A DNA stretch of 56,548 bases from Acidobacteriota bacterium (GTDB lineage: Bacteria; Acidobacteriota; Terriglobia; Terriglobales; Acidobacteriaceae): assembly GCA_003224905.1 (NCBI GenBank), contig QIAA01000178.1:1-56548 (forward strand). Reading direction: 5' to 3'. The notes beneath the pieces are model-generated. The model searched no databases and was not told the DNA's origin. It saw only the letters and a list, made by a program, of their open reading frames with translations. Positions 48,473 through 56,548 of this stretch are shown here, in pieces. The position numbers were made by a program, and so were the translations under genes. Position 1 is the first letter of the stretch, and each line of letters opens with the position of its first letter.

Positions 48473-49972
48473 TTATCTGCTAGCTGTCTGCGCGTGCGCC
48501 TTGTGATGATTGTGCGCCACACGTACGCGATTCCGCCCGGCCTGCTTGGCAGCATACAATGCTCCATCCGCCGCTTTGACCAATTCATCACGGGTGGTGC
48601 CGTGGTCTGGAAAACTCGCCACTCCCACACTGATGCTGACCGGGCGCGGCACTCCGGGAAATTGCCAGCCTTCCACCAGCTTACGCAGCTTCTCCGCCAC
48701 CCCTAATGCATGCTGCTGATGCGTCTGTGAAAGGAGAATGGCGAATTCCTCTCCTCCATAACGGCATACCACATCGATTTTTCGCAGCTGCTGATGAAAA
48801 ACTGAGGAAACCTGCCGCAAGACTTCATCTCCAAGCAAGTGTCCGAATTCGTCATTTAAGCGCTTGAAGTGGTCGATATCGACCATCACAACCGCCATCC
48901 CCGCGCCGAATCTGCGCGCGCGTTCTATCTCCTCCGCAATGCGAAGCTCGAAGAACCGGCGATTAAAGATGCCGGTCAAGCCATCGAGAAACGCTAATTG
49001 CTTAACCCTTTCGACATAGTGGGCATTCTGGATCGCTGTGGCACAAATATCGGCGACTGATTCCAATGGCTGAATGTCGCTGCCCTTGAATGCGCCAGCC
49101 TGTGCGCTGTCCAGCACCAGCACTCCCAAAGTCTGTCCGAATGAAACCAGTGGAATGCACATTCGGGACGCTGTTTCCACGTAGAAGGCGAGATGATCTG
49201 GAACGCTCTTAAGGTCGTTCTCAATGACAGTTTTGCCAGATGCCAAGGCACGCCCACATAAACCGGCTTCTGCCGACATTCTGTCCCCTTCTGCAATTCT
49301 GGGAGTCAAGTCTCCGTGGTGAGCGCGAAGCACGAGCTCTTGTTCCTCTTTCAGCAGCACTGAAACGTGCGAAAGCTGGAATGACTTCTGGATCTTGGTG
49401 CACGACCGTGAAAGCAACTGCTTGATATCCAGAACCGCCGTGGTCTCCCTCGCGATAGCATTGATGGCTTCCAATTGCGATGCCCGGCGCCGTTCCAGCG
49501 AATACAGCCGGGCGTTCTGTAGCGACAGGGAAGCTTGGGTTGAGAAGATGGCAAGCAGGTCGATAGTCTCACTATCAAAATGATTTAAATTGTCGCTCTG
49601 GCAATCCAACACGCCCAGGACCTCATCCCGAACCATCAGCGGCATGGCCAATTCGGAACGTGTGTCCTTGCGCAAGGCGACGTAACGCGGATCTTTGCTG
49701 ACATCCGGAGCGTAGACTGGGCGCTTTTGTTGTGCAGCTGCCCCGGTCAACCCTTGTCCCAAAGGCACTCGGATGTCGGCGAGGCCAGATTCCCAGCCTA
49801 TCTGAGAGCGAACCCGCAGCTCATTGCTTTCTTCGTCCAGGAGCAGGATGGCGACGTTCTGCAGGTGGAAGTAGTCTCGCGCAATGACCAGGATTCGCTG
49901 TAGCACCTCATCCAGGTCAAAGGTCGACAATACCGCCTGGCTGGCGTCATAAAGAATCGCAATCTTCTGCAT
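48473..49972 (-). CDS. Diguanylate cyclase with two GAF domains
   Basis: It makes cyclic di-GMP. From the ATG at 49972 (MQKIAILYDASQAVLSTFDL) there are about 499 residues; a TTG at 50047 and an ATG at 49996 are alternative starts. GAF 1 is at about 10-160, GAF 2 at about 180-330, and GGDEF at about 345-490 with an intact active site RYGGEEFAILL. RKID five residues before GGEEF is the RxxD inhibitory site, so product inhibition is likely. There is no membrane helix. The gene is convergent with the PDZ gene; the small membrane gene upstream is on the same strand. Confidence 0.92.
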   Translation of the reverse strand: MQKIAILYDASQAVLSTFDLDEVLQRILVIARDYFHLQNVAILLLDEESNELRVRSQIGWESGLADIRVPLGQGLTGAAAQQKRPVYAPDVSKDPRYVALRKDTRSELAMPLMVRDEVLGVLDCQSDNLNHFDSETIDLLAIFSTQASLSLQNARLYSLERRRASQLEAINAIARETTAVLDIKQLLSRSCTKIQKSFQLSHVSVLLKEEQELVLRAHHGDLTPRIAEGDRMSAEAGLCGRALASGKTVIENDLKSVPDHLAFYVETASRMCIPLVSFGQTLGVLVLDSAQAGAFKGSDIQPLESVADICATAIQNAHYVERVKQLAFLDGLTGIFNRRFFELRIAEEIERARRFGAGMAVVMVDIDHFKRLNDEFGHLLGDEVLRQVSSVFHQQLRKIDVVCRYGGEEFAILLSQTHQQHALGVAEKLRKLVEGWQFPGVPRPVSISVGVASFPDHGTTRDELVKAADGALYAAKQAGRNRVRVAHNHHKAHAQTASR

Positions 49973-50059
49973 GGTGTTCCCAGATTTTAACCGCATAGGA
50001 GCCGACCACCGAGGTTCCGAAAGTAACCGGTACTCGGCAAGTCTCAAGATTTGTGCAAC

Positions 50060-50260
50060 TTAGCTCCTCGGCCGCCACACAGTTTTGATTATGCCGAACA
50101 CCACCAGACAAAAGAAGAAGTCCAACACCAGCCCCAAGTCGAGCCGGAGAGGTACATGCTGGGCCCGCGCAGGCAAACGCGGCAGCAGCAGAAAATAAAC
50201 GATGTTTCCTGCCAGAACCGCGATCAGCGCCTGGACGAAGTTTCTAAGCGATCTTTTCAT
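50060..50260 (-). CDS. Small two-helix membrane protein
   Basis: A 66-residue protein from the ATG at 50260 (MKRSLRNFVQALIAVLAGNI) with two hydrophobic helices (ALIAVLAGNIVYFLLLPRL; LGLVLDFFFCLVVFGIIKTV) joined by a short loop with PARAQHVPLRLD. There is no known domain. It is divergent from recG by 60 bases and lies upstream of the diguanylate cyclase gene on the same strand. Confidence 0.65.
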   Translation of the reverse strand: MKRSLRNFVQALIAVLAGNIVYFLLLPRLPARAQHVPLRLDLGLVLDFFFCLVVFGIIKTVWRPRS

Positions 50261-50320
50261 ACCCGAACGAGCTTGCACTTGATGAAGACGTGATGGCTCC
50301 TGTTAACATCCACTCTTCAG

Positions 50321-52564
50321 ATGCTCGAATTGAGTACTCCTGTTCAGTATGTCAAGGGCATAGGTCCACGACTGGCCGACGTGCTTTCTGCCAAGGGAAT
50401 TCACACGGTCGACGATCTGCTTCATTATTTGCCATTTCGCTACGAAGATCGCCTCAATCCCCGCAGCATTTCCGAGCTTCGCGCTGGGGAAATGGCGACG
50501 GTCATCGCCGAAGTCCGAACTTCGGGCCTTTTCCGCACCCGGCGTATGCCGATATTCGAAATGACAGCTGGACAAGGAAGGTCCCGGCTGAAGTGCATTT
50601 GGTTCAACGCAACCTACTTGCGTGACCGTTTTAAGCCCGGTCAAGTAGTCGCTCTCTACGGCAAGGTGGAGGGAGATCTGTATGGCAGCGAGTTGCAGCT
50701 GGTACAACCACAATTTGAAATTCTGGATGATGCAACACCCTCCACTGGCAGCGATGCGACCGAGCAGAAACTGGCGGCTTCTTTGGAGGTCGGACGCATC
50801 GTGCCTATTTACGAATCCGCTGGCCAGGGACGCCTGACCACGCGCTGGTTCCGACGGATCATATACTCCGCTCTCGAGAATCTGCCGACGGATCTGCCCG
50901 ATCCCATCCCGGCCGTTGTACGCCGTCGGCTCAACTTGATCTCTCCGCGAGACGCTCTGTGGAAGGTCCACTGGCCCGATCCAGGCGAGAGCTTTCACGA
51001 TCTTCAGGCTTCCCGGACACCTGCCCACATTCGCCTCATCTTTGAGGAACTTTTCTTTGTGGAATTGGGATTGGAACTGAAGCGCCGAAAACAGAAAGCC
51101 GAGACTGGAATTGCGTTTCGTCTAGACGAGCAGGTTCGAGCGGCTATCAAGAAGATCCTGCCTTTCCATCCGACAGCCGCTCAAAAAAGAGTGCTTAAGG
51201 AGATCGCTTCGGACATGGAGAAGCCGGCTCCCATGCGGCGACTTCTCCAGGGAGATGTCGGTTCCGGCAAAACCATCGTTGCCTTCGAGGCTGCCATCAT
51301 TGCCATGGAGAACGGGTATCAGGTCGCTCTGATGGCTCCCACGGAAATCCTCGCGCAGCAGCATTATTTTTCAGCACGACTCATTCTGGAACCTGCCGGC
51401 TATCGCGTCGTGCTGCTGACAGGCTCATTGGAAGATGACCGCAAGCGCGATATTCGCCGCCATATTGCGCAGGGCAATGCGCAGCTTGTGATCGGCACTC
51501 ATGCGCTCATCGAGCGAAGTGTAGAGTTCGGCCGCATTGGCCTCGTCATCGTTGACGAGCAGCACCGCTTCGGCGTGCTGCAACGCTTCAAACTAATGAA
51601 AAAGAGCTCCGAGACTGCCACGGACGATGTGAAAACCAATAATCGGGGCACAGTTTGTGTGGGGACGGGCGCCCCCGCCCGTCCAGTCGAGCGAAGCTCG
51701 ACAGCCCCCCCTGAACCCGATGTCCTGGTGATGACTGCCACGCCCATTCCCCGCACCCTGGCCCTGACTCTGTATGGTGACCTCGATCTCAGCGTCATTG
51801 ACGAGATGCCTCCCGGTCGCACTCCCATCATCACCCGCCGGGTGTCGGATGATCGCGCGGGAGAGGTCTGGGAATTCGTCCGCAAGCAGGTGAAGTCCGG
51901 TCACCAGGTCTACGTCGTGTACCCGGTGATCGAGGAAAACGAAGAAAACGAGCTCAAGGCTGCTCTCAAAATGTACAAGGAATTGAGCAGTCGCACGTTC
52001 CCTGACCTGCGTGTGGGCCTGCTGCACGGGCGTCTGGAGCCTGATTTGAAAGAGCAGGTGATGCGGCTATTTCAGAAAGGTGAGATAGACATTCTTGTTT
52101 CTACAACTGTGATCGAAGTGGGCGTGGATGTTTCCAACGCTACTGTGATGGTCATCGAACATGCCGAACGTTTTGGACTGGCTCAGCTTCATCAGCTCAG
52201 GGGGCGAATCGGCCGTGGAGCGGCAAAGTCCTACTGCATTCTCATGACTGGCGGCAAAGTCTCCGAAGACGGCGAGCGCCGCCTGGACGCCATGGTCCGC
52301 ACAAATGACGGCTTCAAAATCGCCGAACTTGACCTGGAACTCCGTGGCCCAGGAGAATTTTTCGGTACCCGCCAGGCCGGCCTGCCCAGCTTCCAGGTAG
52401 CAAATCTAATCCGAGACCGTCAGTTGCTTGAAACCGCCAGTCACGAAGCCGCTGCGGTGCTATCCGGGCCCAACCAGGAGATTTCGCAGGAAGAAATCAA
52501 TCGGGCCCTGCACCACATGCGAACCCGCTGGCAGAAGACCTATGGATTGGTGGAAGTGGCGTAA
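50321..52564 (+). CDS. recG: ATP-dependent DNA helicase RecG
   Basis: A 747-residue branched-DNA helicase acting on stalled forks and Holliday junctions. The wedge (OB) domain is at about 40-160; Walker A LLQGDVGSGKT at about 307-317; motif II DEQHRFG near 411; motif III VMTATPIPRTLALTLYGDLD; motifs V-VI VSTTVIEVGVDVSNATVMVI and LHQLRGRIGRGAAKSYCILM; and the TRG region follows. It is about 50 residues longer than E. coli RecG, partly through an insert at about 430-470 between RFGVLQRFKLMKKS and PDVLVMTATPIP, where a palindromic DNA element lies. selA starts 47 bases after the stop. Confidence 0.96.
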   Translation: MLELSTPVQYVKGIGPRLADVLSAKGIHTVDDLLHYLPFRYEDRLNPRSISELRAGEMATVIAEVRTSGLFRTRRMPIFEMTAGQGRSRLKCIWFNATYLRDRFKPGQVVALYGKVEGDLYGSELQLVQPQFEILDDATPSTGSDATEQKLAASLEVGRIVPIYESAGQGRLTTRWFRRIIYSALENLPTDLPDPIPAVVRRRLNLISPRDALWKVHWPDPGESFHDLQASRTPAHIRLIFEELFFVELGLELKRRKQKAETGIAFRLDEQVRAAIKKILPFHPTAAQKRVLKEIASDMEKPAPMRRLLQGDVGSGKTIVAFEAAIIAMENGYQVALMAPTEILAQQHYFSARLILEPAGYRVVLLTGSLEDDRKRDIRRHIAQGNAQLVIGTHALIERSVEFGRIGLVIVDEQHRFGVLQRFKLMKKSSETATDDVKTNNRGTVCVGTGAPARPVERSSTAPPEPDVLVMTATPIPRTLALTLYGDLDLSVIDEMPPGRTPIITRRVSDDRAGEVWEFVRKQVKSGHQVYVVYPVIEENEENELKAALKMYKELSSRTFPDLRVGLLHGRLEPDLKEQVMRLFQKGEIDILVSTTVIEVGVDVSNATVMVIEHAERFGLAQLHQLRGRIGRGAAKSYCILMTGGKVSEDGERRLDAMVRTNDGFKIAELDLELRGPGEFFGTRQAGLPSFQVANLIRDRQLLETASHEAAAVLSGPNQEISQEEINRALHHMRTRWQKTYGLVEVA
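51657..51704 (+). repeat. In-frame palindromic element in recG
   Basis: GTGTGGGGACGGGCGCC + CCCGCCCGTCCA + GTCGAGCGAAGCTCGACAG: two nested palindromes (GGACGGGCG/CGCCCGTCC; GTCGAGC/GCTCGAC). It encodes VGTGAPARPVERSSTA between helicase motifs II and III without breaking the frame. Matching elements are in the ABC exporter gene and selA. Confidence 0.8.
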
Positions 52565-52611
52565 TTGGCTGCCATGCCGCGCCGCTCGTTACGTGTGATA
52601 ATTCCTTATCT

Positions 52612-54069
52612 GTGAAAACGGCTTCGTCGTCAGACCTGTACCGCAAACTTCCCGCCGTTGATGACCTGCTCCAAAGCAAGGGCCTGGCTGCTCTAGTCGC
52701 ACAAGAAGGCCGCGCCACAGTGACCGATTCTGCGCGCACCGTGCTCACGCGTTTACGAGAGGAGATCGCCTCCCGCAGACTGGACGCCGACGGCATCGAT
52801 CTCGCAATCTCAGGATTACCTGACGCCATTGAGCGCGAGGCGCGACAGCGTCTGAGGTACTCGCTGCGACCTGTGATCAATGCAACCGGCGTAATTCTGC
52901 ACACCAATCTTGCCCGAGCTCCACTTGCGGAAAACGCCTTGGAACATATCGGCGAGACGGCGGGTGTTTACTCCAATCTGGAGTTTGATCTCGAGTCGGG
53001 CGAACGCGGCAAACGTGACGTTCACGTGGATCGCTTCTTTAGCAAGCTGCTCGATGTAGACGTGGGGACAGCCGCCCCCGGATATCCTGCTGAGCGAAGC
53101 TCGCCAGCGATTGCCACGATTGTTGTGAACAACAATGCCGCCGCTGTTCTCCTCGCGCTTAACACCCTTGCGGAAGGCGGTGACGTCATCGTCTCCCGCG
53201 GCGAACTGGTCGAAATCGGCGGCTCGTTTCGCATTCCTGAGATCATGGCGAAGTCCGGGGCCATTTTGCGCGAAGTCGGCACCACCAACCGGACGCGCAT
53301 TGCCGACTACGAGCGTGCCATCACGGAACGAACCAAGCTGCTGCTTCGGGTGCATCGCTCGAATTTCCAGATCACTGGTTTTACGGAGCGGCCGGAACTG
53401 CGCGAACTCGCAGCTCTCGCTCGGACGCGCAACATTCCGTTTATGGAGGACCTGGGAAGCGGCGCATTGGTTGATTTGCGTTCCATGGGCATTGATGGTG
53501 AGCCCACTGTGCTCGACAGCCTCCACGCCGGTGTGGATGTAGTCACCTACAGCGGCGACAAGCTTCTCGGAGGTCCGCAGGCGGGGATGCTAAGCGGCCG
53601 CAGTGATCTGATTGCACACATGCGTTCCAATCCGCTCTTCCGGGCGCTACGAGTCGGTAAGCTGACCTACGCTGCGCTGGAATCGACTCTGCTGTGGTAC
53701 GTAAAGGGCCATTATGACAGCATCCCTGTGATGCGGATGATCCGGGCGTCCGAAGAAGAAATCAGCAAGCGTGCGGAGTATCTAGCGAACAAAATAAAGT
53801 CACCATCTCTCTCCATCGAATTGCTGGATGGCGAATCCGTGATCGGGGGTGGTGCCGCGCCTTCCGCGGTATTAACTACACGGCTTATGGCTTTGACTGC
53901 TACAGGTCTCAGCGCTGATGAATTAGCCGCCCGGTTGCGCGCCGCCGATTACCCCTTAATCGCGCGGATCGAAGGGGGGCGGGTATTGCTCGATCTGCGA
54001 ACAGTTTTGCCCGAGCAGGACGAAGCGTTGGCTGAGGTTTTGAACTCGCTAGGAATAAAGGCGGGATAG
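52612..54069 (+). CDS. selA: L-seryl-tRNA(Sec) selenium transferase
   Basis: A 485-residue PLP enzyme that turns Ser-tRNA(Sec) into Sec-tRNA(Sec) using selenophosphate. It has VINATGVILHTNLARAPLAE, YSNLEFDLESGERGKRDVHV, VVNNNAAAVLLALNTLAEGG, SRGELVEIGGSFRIPEIMAK and the PLP lysine in VTYSGDKLLGGPQAG (Lys317). The start is GTG with no strong ribosome site. It has an insert of about 15 residues at 151-165 (DVGTAAPGYPAERSSPA) encoded by a palindromic element. selB, selC and selD are not in the window. It follows recG by 47 bases and is probably co-transcribed. Confidence 0.93.
   Translation: MKTASSSDLYRKLPAVDDLLQSKGLAALVAQEGRATVTDSARTVLTRLREEIASRRLDADGIDLAISGLPDAIEREARQRLRYSLRPVINATGVILHTNLARAPLAENALEHIGETAGVYSNLEFDLESGERGKRDVHVDRFFSKLLDVDVGTAAPGYPAERSSPAIATIVVNNNAAAVLLALNTLAEGGDVIVSRGELVEIGGSFRIPEIMAKSGAILREVGTTNRTRIADYERAITERTKLLLRVHRSNFQITGFTERPELRELAALARTRNIPFMEDLGSGALVDLRSMGIDGEPTVLDSLHAGVDVVTYSGDKLLGGPQAGMLSGRSDLIAHMRSNPLFRALRVGKLTYAALESTLLWYVKGHYDSIPVMRMIRASEEEISKRAEYLANKIKSPSLSIELLDGESVIGGGAAPSAVLTTRLMALTATGLSADELAARLRAADYPLIARIEGGRVLLDLRTVLPEQDEALAEVLNSLGIKAG
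53062..53106 (+). repeat. In-frame palindromic element in selA
   Basis: GTGGGGACAGCCGCCCCC, then GAGCGAAGCTCGCCAG: a slightly decayed copy of the recG element in the same orientation and frame (VGTAAP...AERSSPA against VGTGAP...VERSSTA). It replaces a loop between the DVHVDRFF and VVNNNAAA blocks. Confidence 0.75.
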
Positions 54070-54129
54070 CCTAATGGGACAACGTACACTTTCCCATTAG
54101 CGCAGTGGGCGTCGCTAAATGGCGGGAGA

Positions 54130-54345
54130 TTACGCTACCTGATGGCGAAACTGCCGCTCGATCGATTCCATCTGATCTTTGAGCCGAAGTTTCAGCTTTT
54201 TCAGCCGGACTTCTTCCAGCTTCTCGTCTTCTGTTAGGTATCTTTTTTGGGTGAGGGAATCAAGGCGTTGCGCATACTGCGTATGCTCCTGAGCCAGCTT
54301 GCGGAACTCATCATGGCTAGCCAGGAGCTGGTCTCTTGGAGTCAT
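54130..54345 (-). CDS. YdcH/DUF465-family small protein
   Basis: A 71-residue helical protein from the ATG at 54345 (MTPRDQLLASHDEFRKLAQE); GGAGGG lies upstream. It shows the DUF465 pattern of two helices with LDSLTQKRYLTEDEKLEEVR and LKKLKLRLKDQMESIERQFR. Members are small proteins of unknown role. The frame is open to 54390 but the extra residues are Ser/Gly-rich and not conserved. It is convergent with selA. Confidence 0.85.
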   Translation of the reverse strand: MTPRDQLLASHDEFRKLAQEHTQYAQRLDSLTQKRYLTEDEKLEEVRLKKLKLRLKDQMESIERQFRHQVA

Positions 54346-54472
54346 TCCACTAGACCCTCCTGAAGATTTGTACGGGCTTAAAAGTACCACACGGCGTATG
54401 TCCCTTCAATGTTAAATTCCTCAGATTTTGTGACTATGGGAGCAGGGAGAGGTGCACCAAGAGTAATGCAAA

Positions 54473-54952
54473 TCATGTGAATTGAAGACGATACAAAATC
54501 GCATCTTCTTCTGGATCCCGGTAGTAACTCTTACGTCTCCCATTCTTTTCGAAACGCAATTTTTGGTATAAGGCTCTTGCAGCCAAGTTCGACTCCCTGA
54601 CTTCAAGAAAAATTGCCGCCGCACCTCGCCGCCTAGCATGGTTTAGAAATTCGCTGAGGAGATGGGTGCCCAGGCCGTGCCTCTGATGCGATACCACAAT
54701 GTTTTCGATTTCCCACTCGCCTCCGCTGTCTCTGGCCACTAGAAAGCCTTCCACCCTCTGATTGGAGCTGTCTTCAATTACGAGAACTGTTCTTTGCGAC
54801 GATGTCCTGAAGAGATGTTCGTATTGCTCAGGCTTCCAATGAGCCGCCGTGGCAGAGTGCTGCTCCAGCGTCTTTATCGCTGGTATGTCCACGGAGGTAG
54901 CTGGACGAATGAGCAATGGCCTTACCTCTAGATTGCGCATGTTGGTGCTCAA
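54473..54952 (-). CDS. rimI: Ribosomal protein S18 alanine N-acetyltransferase
   Basis: A 159-residue GNAT acetyltransferase. The acetyl-CoA loop is VVSHQRHGLGTHLLSEF, and AAAIFLEVRESNLAARALYQ with LRFEKNGRRKSYYRDPEEDA is the RimI signature. It starts five bases after the tsaB stop on the same strand, the usual tsaB-rimI pairing. RimI modifies the N-terminal Ala of S18; S18 here starts MAEETG, which would give an N-terminal Ala after Met removal. Confidence 0.92.
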   Translation of the reverse strand: MSTNMRNLEVRPLLIRPATSVDIPAIKTLEQHSATAAHWKPEQYEHLFRTSSQRTVLVIEDSSNQRVEGFLVARDSGGEWEIENIVVSHQRHGLGTHLLSEFLNHARRRGAAAIFLEVRESNLAARALYQKLRFEKNGRRKSYYRDPEEDAILYRLQFT

Positions 54953-54957
54953 GAGCC

Positions 54958-55629
54958 CTAAACACGTCCCTTCGAAAAGATTTCTGCGTCAGAGCGTCGG
55001 ATGTAGTTCGCATCCAACGCCTCAGGGCTGACCGTCTCCCCGAGCAGAGTCTTGCTCCATCCCAGGCGGATGATGACATCGCTGCGAGGACGTTCAATCT
55101 GCTGAAACTCTAAATTGGCCTCCCGTGCCAGACCTGCGATGTTCTGATCGGGTGTAACTACCAGATATCCGTTTGCAGCGACTGAGAATTCTTCAGCGGT
55201 GTACAAGTGCTCGCCAATCTCCTTCACACTCTGTCCGATTTCGCATATTCCCGCGTAAATCTCATTCCGCCCTGCATCTAGAGCGGAAAGCACCTTTCCG
55301 TGAGCGTTCGCGCGGACCGCGACAGCCTCCAGCAACGAGACTGCCGCAATCGGCTTTTGCAGGATTTCCGCAAGAGCCTTCACAGCAGCCAGACCTACGC
55401 GCAACCCGGTGAACGAGCCGGGGCCGGATACGACGGCGAAGGCGCCGATGTCTTTCTTCTGAAAATGATGCTTCTCCAACAGCTCTGCGATCTGCGGGGT
55501 AAGTTGAGCGGAGAACGTTCCGCCCGCGAGCGGAACTACTTCGAAAATATCGCAACTTTGATCAGGCCCACACTTCGCCAGCGCAATACCGCCGTATTTC
55601 CCTGAAGTGTCGACGCCCAGGACTAGCAT
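54958..55629 (-). CDS. tsaB: tRNA threonylcarbamoyladenosine biosynthesis protein TsaB
   Basis: A 223-residue protein of the ASKHA fold that partners TsaD and TsaE in making t6A37 of ANN-decoding tRNAs. It has MLVLGVDTSGKYGGIALAKC at the start, TPQIAELLEKHHFQKKDIGA and AVVSGPGSFTGLRVGLAAVK, then KALAEILQKPIAAVSLLEAV and LSALDAGRNEIYAGIC. It is followed by rimI with a five-base gap. No strong inhibitor or insert is seen. Confidence 0.94.
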   Translation of the reverse strand: MLVLGVDTSGKYGGIALAKCGPDQSCDIFEVVPLAGGTFSAQLTPQIAELLEKHHFQKKDIGAFAVVSGPGSFTGLRVGLAAVKALAEILQKPIAAVSLLEAVAVRANAHGKVLSALDAGRNEIYAGICEIGQSVKEIGEHLYTAEEFSVAANGYLVVTPDQNIAGLAREANLEFQQIERPRSDVIIRLGWSKTLLGETVSPEALDANYIRRSDAEIFSKGRV

Positions 55630-55739
55630 GTAAGAGGCTGACCACCGCTGATGATCGGTCGAAGTTGTCTTCCGAGTGTATTGCTCAAGACAAACCCGCC
55701 AAATTGCCGCAGACGGCGGTATTTCGAAAACTGCCGCGC

Positions 55740-56138
55740 TTAGTGCGCCGCCTCTACCAGTTCCAGCAGTACTCCTCCCGTGCTTGATGGATGGACAAAA
55801 ATATAACTGTGCCCACCCGCGCCTACTTTGATCTCATCGGAAACCAGGCGCACTCCTTCTCTCTTCAGCCGATCAACCGTGCCCGCGAGATTAGGCACAC
55901 GGATGGAGACATGGTGTAGTCCTTCGCCACGTTTCGCGATAAATTTTGCGATGGCGGAGTTTTCCGAGGTGGCCTCCAGCAATTCCAGGCGGCTCTCGCC
56001 CACAGGCACCATGACCAATCTCACCTGCTCGGCTTCAACAATCTCTTCCGGCGAGACATTCAGCCCGAGCTTCTCGTAAATGTTCTTTGCCGCAGCCAGC
56101 GACTCTACCGCGATGCCGAGATGGTCAATCGCAAACAT
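55740..56138 (-). CDS. mce: Methylmalonyl-CoA epimerase
   Basis: A 132-residue VOC-fold protein that interconverts R- and S-methylmalonyl-CoA in propionate metabolism. The metal ligands fit FAIDHLGIAVESLAAAKNIY (His), VGESRLELLEATSENSAIAK (Glu of the first module), GEGLHHVSIRVPNLAGTVDR (His) and GGVLLELVEAAH (Glu). Length is typical. It is on the same strand as proS, with proS ending 35 bases upstream of its start. Confidence 0.92.
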   Translation of the reverse strand: MFAIDHLGIAVESLAAAKNIYEKLGLNVSPEEIVEAEQVRLVMVPVGESRLELLEATSENSAIAKFIAKRGEGLHHVSIRVPNLAGTVDRLKREGVRLVSDEIKVGAGGHSYIFVHPSSTGGVLLELVEAAH

Positions 56139-56172
56139 GAATTACGGTCAGGAACACTAGACGAGGCCGAAA

Positions 56173-56548
56173 CTAATACGCCTTGGCGATAACAGCTCTT
56201 CGGTCCACGATCTCGCCGCTGACGATACATTTTCCTGGCCCACCAAATTCATCCACCAGAGGAACGTTGCGCACGCTGGCCTTGAATTCCTTGATGCGCT
56301 CGTCGTTCTTCGGATCGTCTTTGATATGTGCCATTACAAACTTGCCGCCGCCTTTTTCCGCAGTAACCTCGTTGAGAATGCTTTCCACTTCCTTAATCGA
56401 GTTGGCAATTACCGTACTTTGCTGCAGCTTTTGCTTGGCCTTGTTGTACAAATCTTTCTGCATTGTTTCCAACGTCGCTGCAAGCGTCCGAACAGCATCG
56501 CTCTGCGGAACCGTTTCCTTTTGTCCTGTGTCCCGGCGCTTGAGCACT
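56173..56548 (-). CDS. proS: Prolyl-tRNA synthetase, archaeal/eukaryotic type, C-terminal end
   Basis: Only the last 125 or so residues are in the window; the 5' part runs off the right edge. [90 protein letters not shown] and the terminal KAY match the C-terminal domain of class II ProRS of the archaeal/eukaryotic form (compare RRDTGEK, GFVRAHWCGD, GKCIYCGKPA and FAKAY). The three other zinc Cys of that domain are lost, leaving one (GKC). The GTG at 56547 is not a start. Confidence 0.82.
   Translation of the reverse strand, partial: VLKRRDTGQKETVPQSDAVRTLAATLETMQKDLYNKAKQKLQQSTVIANSIKEVESILNEVTAEKGGGKFVMAHIKDDPKNDERIKEFKASVRNVPLVDEFGGPGKCIVSGEIVDRRAVIAKAY

Overview
The window reads as a chromosomal segment of an Acidobacteriota bacterium (Terriglobia/Koribacter-like). 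That assignment is inferred from gene content: many exported PD40, WD40 and Ig-like proteins, a DUF2934 protein, a gene opening with the LYRWLLFLYPAAYR block next to a PadR-like regulator, and a prolyl-tRNA synthetase of the archaeal/eukaryotic type. LpxB, an MsbA-like ABC exporter, OmpA and BON proteins show a Gram-negative envelope. No insertion sequence, prophage, CRISPR array, rRNA or integrase was seen. Base composition and gene style are uniform, so this looks like core chromosome with patches of lineage-specific genes.

Layout. 1-2.0 kb: end of a PD40 propeller gene, an exported Ig-like protein, then a gene-free stretch holding two tandem, related, long-hairpin elements that resemble 6S RNA. 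2.4-6.4 kb: purine nucleoside phosphorylase facing an exported SAM-hydrolase-family protein, an unknown protein and a MATE exporter. 6.7-11 kb: a small helical protein, a GAF-TM-PEGA-seven-blade WD40 receptor-like protein, a probable outer-membrane protein and a four-helix membrane protein. 11.3-19 kb: tRNA-Arg, several small proteins, OmpA and BON envelope proteins, a decaying PadR/permease-prefix locus with a clear frameshift, a phosphoesterase lipoprotein and a MerR-TPR fusion. 19-25.8 kb: fabF, ABC exporter and lpxB on one strand (lipid A/envelope synthesis), hemW and an Mpo1-like protein on the other. 25.9-34 kb: acyl-CoA dehydrogenase, a second phosphoesterase lipoprotein, an AhpD-like protein with an AraC regulator, and an amino-acid permease, adenosine deaminase and racemase-like trio. 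34-39 kb: PcrA/UvrD helicase and small proteins.

39-44 kb is a conserved housekeeping block: ispE, tRNA-Gln, prs, rplY, pth, rpsF, rpsR, rplI. 44.5-48.5 kb is a probable envelope-stress operon: ECF sigma factor, zinc-finger anti-sigma factor carrying HEAT-like repeats, a DUF4097 beta-repeat protein with a near-perfect TGGGSI array, and a two-PDZ protein. 48.5-56.5 kb has a GAF-GAF-GGDEF diguanylate cyclase, recG, selA, a YdcH-like protein, tsaB-rimI, methylmalonyl-CoA epimerase and the 3' end of proS.

The most unusual signal is at the DNA level. GC-rich palindromic elements sit inside the reading frames of housekeeping genes (recG, the ABC exporter, selA, pcrA at two places, lpxB, pth and perhaps ispE) without breaking them. 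In recG, the exporter and selA the same element lies in the same orientation and the same frame, giving related peptides (VGTGA...VERSSTA), and pcrA has a shorter version. This resembles the Rickettsia palindromic elements that add peptides to host proteins.
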